This document shows positions 20,590 to 33,196 of a DNA stretch of 64,000 bases, one piece after another (positions within the stretch are counted from its first letter, which is position 1; each line of letters begins with the position of its first letter). The DNA lies in NCBI RefSeq assembly GCF_004337985.1, contig NW_021940925.1, positions 528,759 to 592,758 of the forward strand, given 5' to 3'. The notes below the pieces were generated by a model. It was given only the letters and a program-made list of their open reading frames with translations, had not been told where the DNA came from and ran no database searches. A program made the translations under genes and the position numbers. This DNA comes from Pyricularia pennisetigena (lineage: Eukaryota > Ascomycota > Sordariomycetes > Magnaporthales > Pyriculariaceae).

Positions 20590-23500
20590 CATATTCCTAA
20601 ATATACAATTTAATGGAAAAATTATACGAGCGCTCCTTAACAACGGAGTATAAAATAATTACATTTTTCCAAAAATCGTGAAAAAACGACGAATACTTTA
20701 ATAATAAAAAAAAACCATATCGATTATAAACCGTAAAAAAAAGGCAATTTTATACGGGAACGGCATTATCGAAACAAAGACCGTACACCTTTGGATGGAA
20801 AACTATAAACGAAAAAAACAAATCACTTTAAATATTACCGAAATAAGGAACAAAAATATAATTTTAGGAATTCCCTGGTTTAAAAAAAACAACCCCCGGA
20901 TAAATTGGACTACAAACCAAGTTTAATAGGAAAAACACCTAATTATTGAACGACTTCCAGCACAATAAAATTTATATAGGAAGTATAAAATACGGAAAAA
21001 CTAAATAAAACAAATGGCGTATTTACAGGAAAAACGACCAACCCCGGAACCAATATCGGAAAAAAAACGATTATTTACAGGCCAAAACCGGTCCAACCAT
21101 ACAATATAAATTACGAAAAAATAAACCAAAAACGGCAAAATCCCAAAAAAATACCAAAATTATATACGATTATTTAACCAAAAATTCGAAACAGGATTAC
21201 CCGAACACAATCCATTCGACCACGAAATACCATTAAAAAAAAACCCAACCAAAATTCCATAAAATATACGGTTTAAATCCGACACAAATGGAGGCTTTAA
21301 ACGAATATTTCGCGGAAAACCTTAAAAAAAATTATATTAAACCATCGATATTACCAGCAGGATACCCAATCCTTTTCGTACCAAAAAAAAACGGAAAACT
21401 ACGATTATACGTGGATTACAAACAATTAAACGACATTATAATAAAAAATTGCTACCCGCTCCCACTAATAGGAAAATTTCGAAACATGCTTTACCAAACA
21501 CAATAATTTACGATATTAAACCTTGAAAAAATATACAATTTAATCCATATAAAAGAAAACGAGGAATGGAAAACAGCATTTCGCACCAAACGAAAATATT
21601 ACAAATACCTGGTAATACTTTTCGGTTTCACCAACGCCCCCGCAACCTTTCAAACTATAATTAACCACGTTTTTAAGGAGTATTTAAACATTTTTATCGA
21701 TATTTATCTGGACGATATTTTTATTTTTTCCAAAACGTTGGAAAAACATAAAAAACACGTCCACAAAATTCTACAAAAACTACAAAACGCTAAACTTTTA
21801 ATTAAACCCGAAAAATGCATTTTTCACAATAAATAAATTAACTTCTTAAAATATATTATCGCCCCTGGAAAAATCAGGATAAAAAAATTAAAAATCCAAA
21901 TAATAAAGGAATAACCCCAACCACAAAACGCAAAAAACGTTCGGGCATTTTTTAGATTTGTAAACTTTTACAAGAAATTTATTAAAAGTTACGGCGCAAT
22001 CGCCACCCCATTAGCCAATATAACCAAAAAGGATTTAGAGTTCCAATAAACGGAACAAATATAATAAATTTTCGAACAGTTACGAAATGCAATAACATAA
22101 AAACCGATTTTTAAAATATTAAATCCAACGAAATTTTTTAAAATCGAAACCGACGCATCCGACTACGTAATCGGAGGACAATTTAACCAACGAAACGAAA
22201 AAAAACGCCTACACCCTTACGCCTTTTTTTCACAAAAATTATATAAATTAAAACTTAATTACCAAATTTATAATAAAAAATTTATAATTATTATCCGAAC
22301 ATTTAAAAAATGGAAACCATAATTATCCGGAATTAAATACGAAATATTAATTTATACGGACCACAAAAGTTTAACCTATTTTACTACCAGCAAAATATTA
22401 AACAAACGATAAATTAAATGGGTAAAACTCCTATTAAAATTCCATTTCAAAATTATTTACCGAAAAGGAATAGAAAATGGTAGGGCCGACGCCTTTAGCA
22501 AAAAATTCAACTATAAAAACATAATAACCGAAAAAACACGGAGAATCCTCACGGTAAACGATAACGGAAACCTTTTACCAGCCCACCGAAATCTTATAAC
22601 GACCAACACGGTAACCACACCGAAAAAAAATACGGGAAATCCACGAAAATAAAATTTACGGACACCAAGGAATTTCCAAAACATAGAAACGGCTAAAACA
22701 GCATTATAATTTTAAAAAAATACGACAAAAAATACGAAAAACCATTAAAAATTACGAATTTTGCGCAAAAAGCAAATCCGCCAAATATAAACCTTACGGG
22801 CTTTTACAACCTTTACCAACCCTTAATAAAACCTGGTAAACCATTACAATAAACTTTATCGTTAAATTACCACTTTCCGAAAAATTATTTATCAAAAGCA
22901 AATACGATAATATATTAATTATAATGGACAAATTTATTAAATACGCCTATTTCCTATTTTATAAAAAAAGTAACAACGCCGAAAAAATCGCTTATACACT
23001 CCTACGAATAATTGTTAATAACCACGGACTTCCAAAAAATATTATTACGGACAAAAATAAACTTTTTACATTAAAATTCTGGAAATTTTTAATGGAATAA
23101 TTAGGAGTTAACCACAAATTATTTACAATATTCCACCCACAAATAAACGGATAAATAAAACGAACAAACTAAATATTAAAACAATACCTAAAATATTATA
23201 TAAATTATAAACAGGATAATTGGGTACGATTATTATTTATAACACAATTCGCATACAACAATTTAAAAAATGAAAATACCAAAATAACCCCGTTTTATAC
23301 CAATTACGGATTTAACCTTACGGTATATAAAAAACCAAAAACCACGATTACGGCCCCACGAACCGATAAATAAATAAACGAATTACGAAAATTCCACCAA
23401 AAACTCCAACGGGAATTGGAATTCGTACGAAAAAAAATAACTAAATACGCTAACCAACATCGGATAAAAAAACCATCCTTCCAAAAAGGAAATAGCGTTT

Positions 23501-23830
23501 ATTTTATTCGACGCAATATTAAAACATAATAACCAAATAACAAATTTAATTTTAAAAAATTTGGACCTTTTAAAATCGATAAAAAGATTAACGAAATAAA
23601 TTACAAATTATTATTACCAAAAACTATAAAAATCCACCCAACGTTCCACGTATTATTATTGGAGCCAGCACCACCCGGCACTAATACACAAAAAACAATT
23701 GAAATCGACGCAAAAAAAATATACGACGTCGAACGAATACTGGACCACGAACGTAACCACGGTAAAATAGAATACCTTATTAAATAGGAAAATTACGGAT
23801 ACGAAAAAAACATTTAAAAACCCCTTAACC
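20590..23830 (+). pseudogene. pol remnant of chromovirus A copy 1 (PR, RT, RNase H, IN, chromodomain)
   Basis: Protease near 20,620 (ALLNNGV in place of ALLDSGA) and ILGIPWFKKNNP near 20,870. Reverse transcriptase at 21,288-21,830, with FVPKKNGKLRLYVDY, FGFTNAPATFQ and the active-site YLDD at 21,703-21,714. RNase H at 22,140-22,500 (KIETDASDYVIGGQF, YTDHKSLTYFTT, GRADAFSKK). Integrase at about 22,750-23,400 (KYDNILIIMDKFIKYAYF, NIITDKNKLF). Chromodomain at about 23,725-23,825 (YDVERILDHERNHGKIEYL). Numerous stops make it non-functional. Confidence 0.87.
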
Positions 23831-24119
23831 ACCTTCAAAATTGCAAAAAACCACTCCGTTCATATTACCAGGAACTGGATTTGCGAACAAATTAACCAAA
23901 AAAAAGGACGACCTAAAAAAGCACCACCTACTATTCCCAAAAACTAAAAATCGATTAAAACTCGAAACCATACCACCAAACGAATTTACAAAAAAACGAT
24001 TAACACACACCACAAACCAAAATATACGAATAAAACAATTCACCAACCGAATGTTACGCAAAAACATTTATTTTATCCAATAAAAAAGGATTTAAAAAAC
24101 CTATTAAGAAGGTCGAATC

Positions 24120-24500
24120 CCAAACAAAATTGGAATCCGGAAAAAACGACTTTAAAAACATTTTAGGAAAAATTTCGGCCGATCGCCGGCGCTCCTCCTA
24201 TTTTATTTCCTTACGCTCCACGCGATCCAATTCCTCCAAATTATCAATCCCGCGAAATACAGCCCGCATTATCTTTTCAAACCACAATTTCTTTTATTTT
24301 CGCAAACGAAATAATTTCGCCTGTTTGCGCATAAATCTGCTTTTCCAACGCTTTAACCTCCGTATCCAATTTCGAATATTAGCGACCAATATAACGGATT
24401 TAAACAACGGACAAACCCAATACGTCGCACCCAAAACGGTTAGAACGAACGCATTCCATACACCGAACAGAATCCTGCGGAAACACCTAGCAAAATAATA
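24120..24500 (-). other. Conserved antisense reading frame between chromodomain and 3' LTR
   Basis: Read on the minus strand, this part encodes FEKIMRAVFRGIDNLEELDR, VERKEIK, a stop, EERRRSAEIFPK and FPDSN. Copy 2 encodes the same product at about 35,700-36,120, with its own RIP stops and substitutions. The charged heptad-like stretch LEELDRVERKEI looks protein-like. The plus strand is also open here, so coding direction is not proven. It may be an accessory antisense ORF or simply the non-coding 3' region. Confidence 0.4.
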
Positions 24501-24735
24501 CGCCCTTAATATAACAAAAATTACAAAAAAACATTTCGATAATATCGGTCGATAATAAAAAAGTAAAAAAAACGTAACGACGTTCTATCGACGAACGACC
24601 AAATTTCGATTTAATTACGCAATTAAATATGGCGCGAAAAAATTAACCAGGAAGGAAAGGAATTAAAAACAAGGATTAGGGGAATACGGATTATTTAAAA
24701 ACCAAAAAAACTTAACCAAAGGAAAAAAAACCTAA

Positions 24736-25192
24736 TATTACGACCAAATAAATTGGGCCAACACCAATAAGGCCAAACGGGGTTACACCCCCCCTAATAA
24801 CATTCGACCTGAAAAAACACCGACCGATAGGAAATAAGATTACGTAAAAGAAAAAATCACGTAATACTACGTAATCGCCAAAATAATAATCTTAATAATC
24901 CTTAAAAAATTACAACAAATTAGGAAAAATGATTTTTGTAATTTGTAATAAATTAAGGAGGATTACTTTTGGATATAATTTATATAAAGCACATTTATTA
25001 CCATATAAATAAATTCGATTCTAGGATTGCTTAGCAGCAATTAAACTCTAGTCAACCTCAATATTTACTTGAAAACGATTATAACTTCACCCCAGTTATT
25101 GAAAACCCCAGTTACCCAATTCAGACGCTCAGTTGCTTTAACCCACTGTACTTTACCATAAGAACAGGTTACCCGATACCTTGATCGTAACA
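24736..25192 (+). repeat. 3' LTR of chromovirus A copy 1
   Basis: 457 bp, starting TATTACGACC (RIP form of TGTTACGACC), preceded by a purine-rich GGAAAAAAAACC tract and ending ATCGTAACA directly before the TTTTC duplication. The second half is less mutated than the 5' LTR. Confidence 0.92.
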
Positions 25193-25319
25193 TTTTCCTG
25201 GTAATTTTACCTAAATCTCTCTCGTTTTACCAACCACTCCTATTATTACAATTATATCCTTTAATATCGCTTTCCATAAACAGCAGCAGAATTATCCACC
25301 TTTTTTAAAAGTTGAAACC

Positions 25320-27763
25320 TGTTACGACCAAACAGTTGGGCCGGTATTAAGGAGGCCAGGCGGGGTTACACCCCTCCTGACGACACCCGACCAGGAAAAA
25401 TCACCGACCGACAAAACCAGGATTACGCAAGGATAAAATTACGTGGGGAACACGTAACTGCCAAAGCAATTAATTTAAACAAAGAGGGGGTAATTTCAAA
25501 AATTAAAGGACCTTTAAAAAGATTACGTTTGGAAGGTAATTTATATAAAATACGTTTATTATTATATAAACAGATTTTAGTTTGAAAGTGTTTAGCAGTA
25601 ATAAATTTATTATTTATCCAGGAATTAATTATAATCTTACTCCAATTATTAAGAATCCCCGGTTACCCAATTTAAACGTTTGATTGTTTTAATCCATTAT
25701 ATTCCATCATAAGAACAGGTTACCTGATACCTTAGGTATAATATTTTAATTGTTCCTATTTAATACTTTGTTTTAAAATATACCGAATAATACCGCCGAA
25801 ATAATATCTTCTAACAAGTCCACCCTTCAGACCCTCTTTATTATTAACGTTCCGGCGAATGCTAACGCCTTGCGTTAAATAATCGCGACGCTCCAAATAA
25901 AAAGTTGACAGTTGCAAAAACAAATAACCGAACAAATTAAGCGAACTAATAAAAACCATATCAAATGTCACGGCCAGGGTAAGTATAGCACGGAAACTAG
26001 TCTATTGGCGCCTATCGACGAAGATTTTACTTTGAGCAGAAGAAAGGAAACAAACAAAGTTCTAAATTTAACGCGACGTAAATAAAAATATTACCCTAGT
26101 GGGTCGTTGGTCAGGGGTCAGGGTTAGGGTCTGGTAATCTCATGGTCCAAATATTACATCAAATACCTTTTATTATTATTTTACGATAATATTATAAATA
26201 TTTTATAAAACCTTTTTACAGGAACCCGGGCTTATTTTTATTTTAACGAGGATAATTTCGATAATAACGTGAATGAAGTTATTTACGCAGTTTCGCTGTT
26301 TGAAAGCGATGCGATCGCCTGGTTCGAACCAACCCTGTAAAATTATTTGAACCACAATAAAAAAACCCGTAAAATTAAAATCATACGCATTTTCAACAAT
26401 TACGAACATTTCGAAAAATCTTTTAAGGAAATATTCGGTAATCCGAACGAGGAACGCACGGTTAAACGTAAATTGGTGCGCTTTACCCAAACCAAATCGG
26501 TATCCAAATATATTAATAAATTCCGACAAATTATTACCAAATTATTACAGGGCAAAAAAACCCTAATAGCACGCTTTTTTATAGGATTTAAAAAAAATGT
26601 TAGGGACGAATTAATTAAAAAAAACGACCCGATATATTGGCAAAATATATGGAATTAGCGGTTAAAATCGACAGCCGATTTTACGAGCGAAAATTGGAAC
26701 GACGCGAAAAACGCAGCGTATGGGGCCCAGTTTTGCGACAAACCAATATAGGACACAAATACCAGCACCCCAAACCGCCTCGTTAATACAATATTCTATA
26801 TAGGATATATAACGGACCCATAAATTTAAACGTAACCCAATACCGACAATTTTGTAAAAACCCCAAAAATGGTAAATATTTTAAATATAATAAGGCAGGG
26901 TATATTGCCAAAAATTGCCCTGCAACCCGAAATAATACCCCTGGTTTTACTTTAAATTTTAGGGGCAAAACCGAAAAGTTACGAGGATCTAATACCACCA
27001 ATTACCAACAAATATAACCTAACCAATATAATATAACAAACTGGATTATTTGTTACGACGAAAATTGCACGATCCACAATAATTTTAAAATTAACGCAAA
27101 ATGGTACTTATAAAAACCCCGAAACCTTCGAATTTTAATAAGAGAAAACCGAATATCCATAAAAATAAAATAACAACGAATTTATATTAATGAAAAACCC
27201 AGTTACCCAAATTAAAAAATTCGAACATTTTAAAAAAATCAGATAAATTCTTTTTAGAAGAAACCCATCGCATTAGAACGACCAATTAAATTTTAATACA
27301 GGAATTAAACGAAAATGTAGGGGGAAAATTTAGCGGGGAAAAAACCATATTTTCAAACCAATATAATATAATAAAGGAAAATAACTCTTATATATACGAA
27401 AAAATCATATTAATTTATACCGAAATAACGAACTCGTACAATTCCCCGGAATGTTATTTCAAATATAAATCCGGAATTTTCTAGGACCAATCGATGCAAC
27501 CTTTGGAAACCACCCAATTCTGGATATTAAATATCCCCGATACGTAAAAATCCTTTGGGCAAAATATTTCCGAAATAATTATGGATTCCGTTTAAATAGG
27601 AAGATAATCTACAATTTTTTCGTTCGACAACGTGAAATACCGGGTATTTACAAAATATATACTACAATTAACCTACCTAATTGGGAAATTAAAGTAAAAT
27701 TTAATACCGAGCCAACAATTATATTTACCCTTTGCGACAATTACCCCATGGCGTATTGCAATT
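25320..27763 (+). mobile_element. Chromovirus A copy 2, 5' part (LTR, gag)
   Basis: Starts with a 424-bp 5' LTR (25,320-25,743; TGTTACGACCAAAC to GGTATAATA) and continues with the same leader and gag as copy 1. The gag segment GNPNEERTVKRKLVRFTQ is at about 26,430-26,490 and a degenerate knuckle (YNKAGYIAKNCP) near 26,885. It is interrupted by a solo family B LTR at 25,966 and ends at 27,763, where the family C repeat begins. Compared with copy 1, about 1.4 kb (copy 1 positions about 20,215-21,600) is missing at the junction with the 3' part at 33,197. Confidence 0.85.
25966..26158 (-). repeat. Solo LTR of family B with TCAAA target duplication, nested in chromovirus A copy 2
   Basis: The 193-bp reverse-complement LTR (TGTCACGGCC to AATATTACA) is flanked by TCAAA at 25,961-25,965 and 26,159-26,163. 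Removing it restores continuity with copy 1 leader sequence. This proves that family B was still active after family A copy 2 inserted. Confidence 0.93.
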
Positions 27764-28371
27764 TGTCAATTATATGCATTATTTTGCATGTAATAAGCCC
27801 ACTTTTATTTGTATATAGCCCATTATATATAGTGCCGAAATGGGGTGGTTAAAATTCCGTTAAGTTGCGAAATGCGGGAGTTGCGATTCAAAGGTCAGCG
27901 AATGGGGTTAACTACCCTGCATCAGGTTAAAACTTTCACCAAATTAGCGTTTAAATGCAAACCCAGTGTTACGTTCGTATGATAAAGCTTTACAATTGGG
28001 ACCGACGAGGTATTTGCTAAATGCAAGTACTGCAGGATTTTTTAATCCATTATTATATTTGTTATATTTTCGGGCAAATACGCGATACCCAAAGATAATT
28101 TGTATGCAAATAAGGGTATTTTTCCTAAAAACCATACAAATTAAATTTTCGGAAATTCATTTGCGGCACCGGAAGCTTTTTTGGCGTTCCGACCCCCATT
28201 TCCATATCGGAGGGTAGTCAAGGGAAGATAGAGCAAAGTTTTCCCCAACCAATATAGTTATCGTAACCAAATTTTAATGCATTTGCACCCAATTGCAGAA
28301 CGTTTTAGTGCATTTAGTGCACAGTTGTAACCACGCCACATATAGGTTACCACCTATATCCCCTGTTAGCA
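27764..28371 (-). repeat. LTR-like repeat of family C, inverted, with a 121-bp insertion
   Basis: Reverse complement of the family C unit (starts TGTCAATTATATGC, ends CTGTTAGCA). It is about 110 bp longer than the other copies because of an insertion at 27,966-28,086, which is flanked by ACCCA direct repeats. It interrupts chromovirus A copy 2 on its left side and abuts copia-like sequence on its right. Confidence 0.75.
27966..28086. mobile_element. 121-bp insertion flanked by ACCCA repeats
   Basis: The sequence from GTGTTACGTTCG to ACGCGAT is absent from the two other family C copies and is bracketed by ACCCA (27,961-27,965 and 28,087-28,091), as expected of a 5-bp target duplication. It is too short to code. 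It may be a small solo LTR or a non-autonomous element; no terminal inverted repeat is visible. Confidence 0.55.
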
Positions 28372-29236
28372 CCATCCAAATAAACAATATCCATCCAAAA
28401 TTTAATCCCCCGTTAATTTTTAGATTAATCCAGCGCCATAATATGGATATAAATACAATCGAATTTTTGCCCTTTTCCAAACCCGGCGCGAATTTCCGAT
28501 GCAAATAAAAAATATGAGGCGTTTTAATTATATTATTCCACCACGATCCACCGCTTACGGAATATATTAAAAATGCGAACCAAAATTGTATTTACGTTTT
28601 TTATTTTCCGTTATCCAAAACCGTTTCCAACAATGGGCGGGCCACGTTTTGTTATCGGGATTTTTTGGAAATTACCGCCTTAATATAATATTTCCGGTCC
28701 TTATATAATGAACCAACCGTCGGGTGGTTTTTAATTTAATTTCCCTTTTTTTAAACCGTATTATTTAATTTTCCGGGGAAAAACGTTTGTTTTTCCGGTT
28801 GATAAAACTTTTGGTATTACGTTGGTTCGTATTGCGAGAGTGGGTTTTATTTTGTGCGTTTTTATACGGGTGGCGCGCCGAACCGCCGATCGGACTTTTT
28901 TTACCGCGACTAATGGAAAATTCGTTAAAAGGGAGATTTGTCGATTATATATGGTGTTGCGAAAAGAGGCGTCACGTATAATGACGATATTTAGGGCGAT
29001 AAATTGAAAAGTTTTTCGTATGTGCGCGCCTGTTAGGGTTACAGGCGGAAATCCCGCGCAAACGTCGATAGCATGGTCCGTGCGCACATATTGAAAAATT
29101 TTTATACCGGAGAGAGTCGTTACGTTGGGTACCCACTAACCGCACCCCCAAAAATCTAATAACAAAATTCCGCGTTTCGGAAATCGATTTAAAAATAAAA
29201 TTATTAACGTACAAAAATATAATCGTGTTTATTTAG
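28372..29236. mobile_element. RIP-degraded copia-like remnant between outward-facing family C starts
   Basis: Near 28,500-28,374 the minus strand reads KFAPGLEKGK, then WILFIWM. Near 29,150-29,236 the plus strand reads FGNRFKNK, then YNRVYLDG. Both resemble the segment after the copia integrase (KFAPRxExGK, then RVYLDG). The two ends therefore look like inverted copies of the same copia region, each stopping exactly where a family C unit begins (shared flank TTTATTTGGATGG). The middle is heavily mutated. The assignment to copia is tentative. Confidence 0.4.
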
Positions 29237-29276
29237 ATGGTGTTAACAGGGGATATAGGTGGTAACCTATATATGG
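29237..29276 (+). repeat. 5' fragment of family C repeat
   Basis: The first 40 bp of the family C unit (TGTTAACAGGGGATATAGG onward), cut off by insertion of the family B element at 29,277. Confidence 0.75.
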
Positions 29277-32200
29277 TGTGACATTTGGACCATAAGATTA
29301 CCACACCCTAACCTTTACCGCTGACCAACGACCCACCAGGGTGATACCTTTATCCACGTCGCGTTAAATTCAGAATTTTGTTTGTTTCCTTTCTTTTCCT
29401 CAAAATAGAATTTTCGTGGATAGGTGCCAATAAATTAATTTCCGTGCTATAATTACCCTGGCCGTAATACAATTTTATTTTCAAAAAAATCGCTGGTTTA
29501 ACGATTAACAAATAAGGCGCAATAACCTATTTTTACGCCGTTGGCGAACGATAAAAATAAATCCGCACCCGACAAACCGATCCGATTTATACCCAGGCTA
29601 AAAAACCATCCATTTGCGAACAGCAAATTACAAAAATTAATTAAAAACCAGACGGAGCAAATAAACCGCCCCATCAATAACCCGACCCGATTAAAAAACG
29701 AAACAAATTTTTATCCAAACACCAATTCCAATGTCGAAAACGAAATCGAAATTGCATTTTCCTCGCGGTCCCCGGAATTTAATATAAATAAATAAAAAAA
29801 ACAACCCCAAAATAATGGGCGACGCAAACGACCCAATCAGCGAAATCGTTAGGTTAAAAACGGAAATATTTAGGTTAAAAAACGCGTTGAAAAACGATAT
29901 ACCCAGACCCAAACCCTACCGAAAATTAAAGCACCGAAAACCATTAATGGAAAATGCATTCGGCGGAACGAATTTTAAAGCAAAAAGGATGGCCGTTTGG
30001 CCAATTTTTACCGAATTCCAAAAAACAGGCGGTATAAACCCTATTTATAATAATAAAATAAAAACCAAAACCGATTTACCCCCAAGATTCGCAGGAAATA
30101 AAACGTAATTTAATAATTGGTTAATAAAAGCGGCCGATAAATTCGAAACAAATATCGCCATTTTTAAAACCGAAAAAAATCGGATGCGTTACCTGATAAA
30201 TTTGCTCGAAAATGAAGCCGAAAAAGCAATAATTATTCGTTACGTTTCAATTACATGCCCCTTTTTATTACTAACCGAAATAATCCAAATTTTAAAATCC
30301 ATATACCATAACCCTAACCAGTCCATAATTGCCAAAAAAATTTTAAAAAACACGAATTTAAATTAGGTAAAAGCCAAAATATCCACGAATTTATTACCAC
30401 GTTTAATTTATTAACCCAATAAACAAAAATTGGAAAAAAAGATTGGAAGCAAACCTTATAAGGATATATACCCGCCAACCTAAATTACCGGTTATTGCAC
30501 GATAGTAAAAACATCGAAATAAATTACGAAATATTTTACCAATACGTTATTAAAACCGTTTATAGCAATTAATTGGTACAAAAAAGGCGTAAAAACCGAG
30601 AAAGCCCCGATAAAATTAATACGAAAAACGAAATCCGCAGCAGGTAAAAAACAGTTTCGACGAAATTCCGTTCGCGTTACAAATCCAAAAATTATTAAAG
30701 GGATAAAACGGAATTAATTACGATAGTTAAAACCGGTCGTTTGCTTATTTATAAAAAGAAAAAAGCGTATTGGGATACCAATATTTATTTTATATGCGGA
30801 AAAAGTGGTTATAATTCCAAGAATTGTTCCGAAAAAAAGAAAATAAAGGATGTTAAAACAGTAAAACAAAAATAATAAACGGGTATTTTAAATTCGGAAA
30901 TTATAAACGAATCGGGAAAAAAATAAAACCGCCGCAAATTTCCTCGGTGGTCCAAATATTTACGATAATTTATATTAATAATAATCCAAAATTTAAATTT
31001 TTTATCGTTCGAATTTAAATACAAGTTAATAGCGTAATATTATCGGTTAAAATTTTTTATAACACCGGAATAAATATTTTTCTTTTAATTAACCTAGCAA
31101 TCGTTAAATAAACCGCAAAACGGTTAAAAACCCGGTTCCAAAGGTTAAAAACCCCGTTACTTTTGTCGGATTACCGTAAACAGGACGCAAAACGCATTAC
31201 GTATAAATTAAAAACGATTTTGGAAATCGATAGACGGCGGTTTAATAACCAAATATTTTACGTAACGGAAAATGGATATAATATATTTATTGGGCAAAAT
31301 TAATTAATTAAACAAAATATTTGGATTTACCCGAAAACGCGAACGTTTATATAGTTTCAAAGGACACCGTCGCTGGTAAAATTTTCGCCAACCATTAAAT
31401 TTCCAAATATATTATTGGATAAACCCGATCCGGTTACATAAATTAATATAAAACGGCGCGACCGAATATTCGAACGAAAAACCAAAAAAGTGCAAATATT
31501 TTAACGACCGTAACGCTAAATAATTTTTTCAAAACCCAAACCGACCCCGGTTATTTTGGGCGAAAAGTAAACCGTTATAAATATAACCGCATTTTAGCAT
31601 AAATTGGATACCGACCCCCGATAAAAGCGATGGAAATCGTACCCAATACCTACGCAACCCATTACGTTAAAAGTTGGACCCGAAAACCCCGCTATTAATT
31701 TATTTGCCGTTAACCGTTCGTACTAATGGAAAACCAATAAAGGAAAACCGATCCCGTTCCCGGAAAATAAAAACCCCGATTATATCGAATTGGTCACACG
31801 CAAATTATTATTTCGATTCGCTTACCTGGAGGGATTTTTTTTCGAAAATAATTTTAACCAACCTGCCTTTATATCGCCCAGGGTATAATATAATTTTGGA
31901 ATTAAACAAACCGAAAACAGGATCGTTTCCGACGTATAAAATACCTGTGGAATTCCTACCGTTCGAAAAAAAAATAATCGACGAACTGCTACGTATTAAA
32001 TTTATCGAATTTTATATGCAAACCGACCCAACGCCTATTTTATTTGTATTTAAACCACATTTTAAAAAACGCCGTTTTTACACCGATTACCGATGGATTA
32101 ACCAGTTTTTGAAAAATCGGTTCGTACCAGCCCCGAATATTAACGGAATTATTTTTAATTGTCGCAATGTAAAAAGGTTTACGAAAATCGACATTATCCG

Positions 32201-32691
32201 AGCTTTTAACCGGTTACGTATAATTGTTGGTTTAAAATACCTTACTGCTTTCCGCACCCGTTCAGGCACCTTGTAATGGAAGGTGTTTCCCTTTGGGCTA
32301 AAAGTCGGCCCAGTTTTGGTTTATTCCGACTGAAATGAAAAAATATATTGGGACCAAGTAAAAGAAGTTATTTACCGATTAAGCCGGGTCGACCTCCAGG
32401 GAGATATTAAAAAGTCTCGATTTAACGTTACCACGGTCGATTGTCTTGGTATCGTTATGGACGCAGGTCTGGGTATCCGTATCGATCCGGACAAACTACA
32501 GGCCATTAGCGATTGGAAGTTCGAAGACCTCACGTCCAAAACAGCCGTACGTTCCTTTTTGGGATTATGCAATTAAATCCGAATGTTTTACCACCATGCC
32601 AGCAGCGTCGCTGAGCCGTTGAACCGACTGTTGAAGAAAGACGCCAAATTTGCTATGGGACCAGAACAGAGGCAAGTGTTAATATTGTGGT
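29277..32691 (+). mobile_element. Chromovirus family B, 5' part: LTR, gag, protease, reverse transcriptase
   Basis: The 5' LTR occupies 29,277-29,469 (TGTGACATTTGGACC to GTAATA). The gag frame begins near 29,541 (ANDKNKSAPDKPIRFIPRL) with a core near 30,080-30,350 (PPRFAGNKT, FETNIAIFKTEKNRMRYL). A CCHC-like knuckle is near 30,785-30,830 (FICGKSGYNSKNC, with His replaced by Tyr). Reverse transcriptase spans about 31,880-32,690 (KPKTGSFPTYKIPVEFLPFE, FKPHFKKRRFYTDYRWIN, FPFGLK, then a gap where the YLDD motif should be, VRSFLGLCN, KDAKFAMGPEQRQ). Stops of RIP type are frequent, but the last 400 bases are much less mutated. It is cut at 32,692 by a family C LTR. Confidence 0.85.
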
Positions 32692-33196
32692 TGCTAACAG
32701 GGGATATAGGTGGTAACCTAGGTGCGGCGTGGTATAAAGAATGCGCTAAATGCACTAAAGTTAAACGTTGTACGCAAATTGACAATAATGTATTGGTGGG
32801 AGGACTTTGCTCTGTCCTCTTATATACCCTCCGACATCGAAATGGGGGTCGGCACGCCAGAAGGGTTTCCGGTGCCGCAAATAAATTTCCGAAAAATTAA
32901 TTTGTATGGGTTTTTGAAAAAAAAACCCTCATTTGCATACAAACCATTTTTGGGTTTGCATTTAAACGTTGACTTGGTGAGATTTTTCAACCCGGTACAG
33001 GGTAACTGACTCGCAGGTGCAGGGTGGGTATTAAACCCGGTACAGGGTGGCTAACCCCATTCGCTGACCTTTGAACCGCAACTCCTGCATTTACAAATTA
33101 ACGGAATTTCGACCACCCCCTTCGGCACTATATATTATGGGCTATATACAAATAAAAGTGGGCTTATTACATGCAACATAATACATATAATTATCA
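32692..33196 (+). repeat. LTR-like repeat of family C
   Basis: 505 bp, TGCTAACAGG to AATTATCA. It joins family B reverse transcriptase on its left to family A reverse transcriptase on its right. With no target duplication (GTGGT versus AATAC), this is a recombination junction, not a simple insertion. Confidence 0.72.

Larger units (their letters stand above)
17951..25192 (+). mobile_element. Complete Ty3/gypsy chromovirus, family A copy 1, RIP-inactivated
   Basis: A 7,242-bp element bounded by two 457-bp LTRs and flanked by a perfect 5-bp target duplication TTTTC (17,946-17,950 and 25,193-25,197). The order is LTR, gag, protease, reverse transcriptase, RNase H, integrase, chromodomain, a 3' region with an antisense frame, LTR. 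All frames carry many stops of RIP type. It is the reference for the second, interrupted copy at 25,320-36,758 and for solo LTRs at 8760 and 41,876. Confidence 0.93.
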
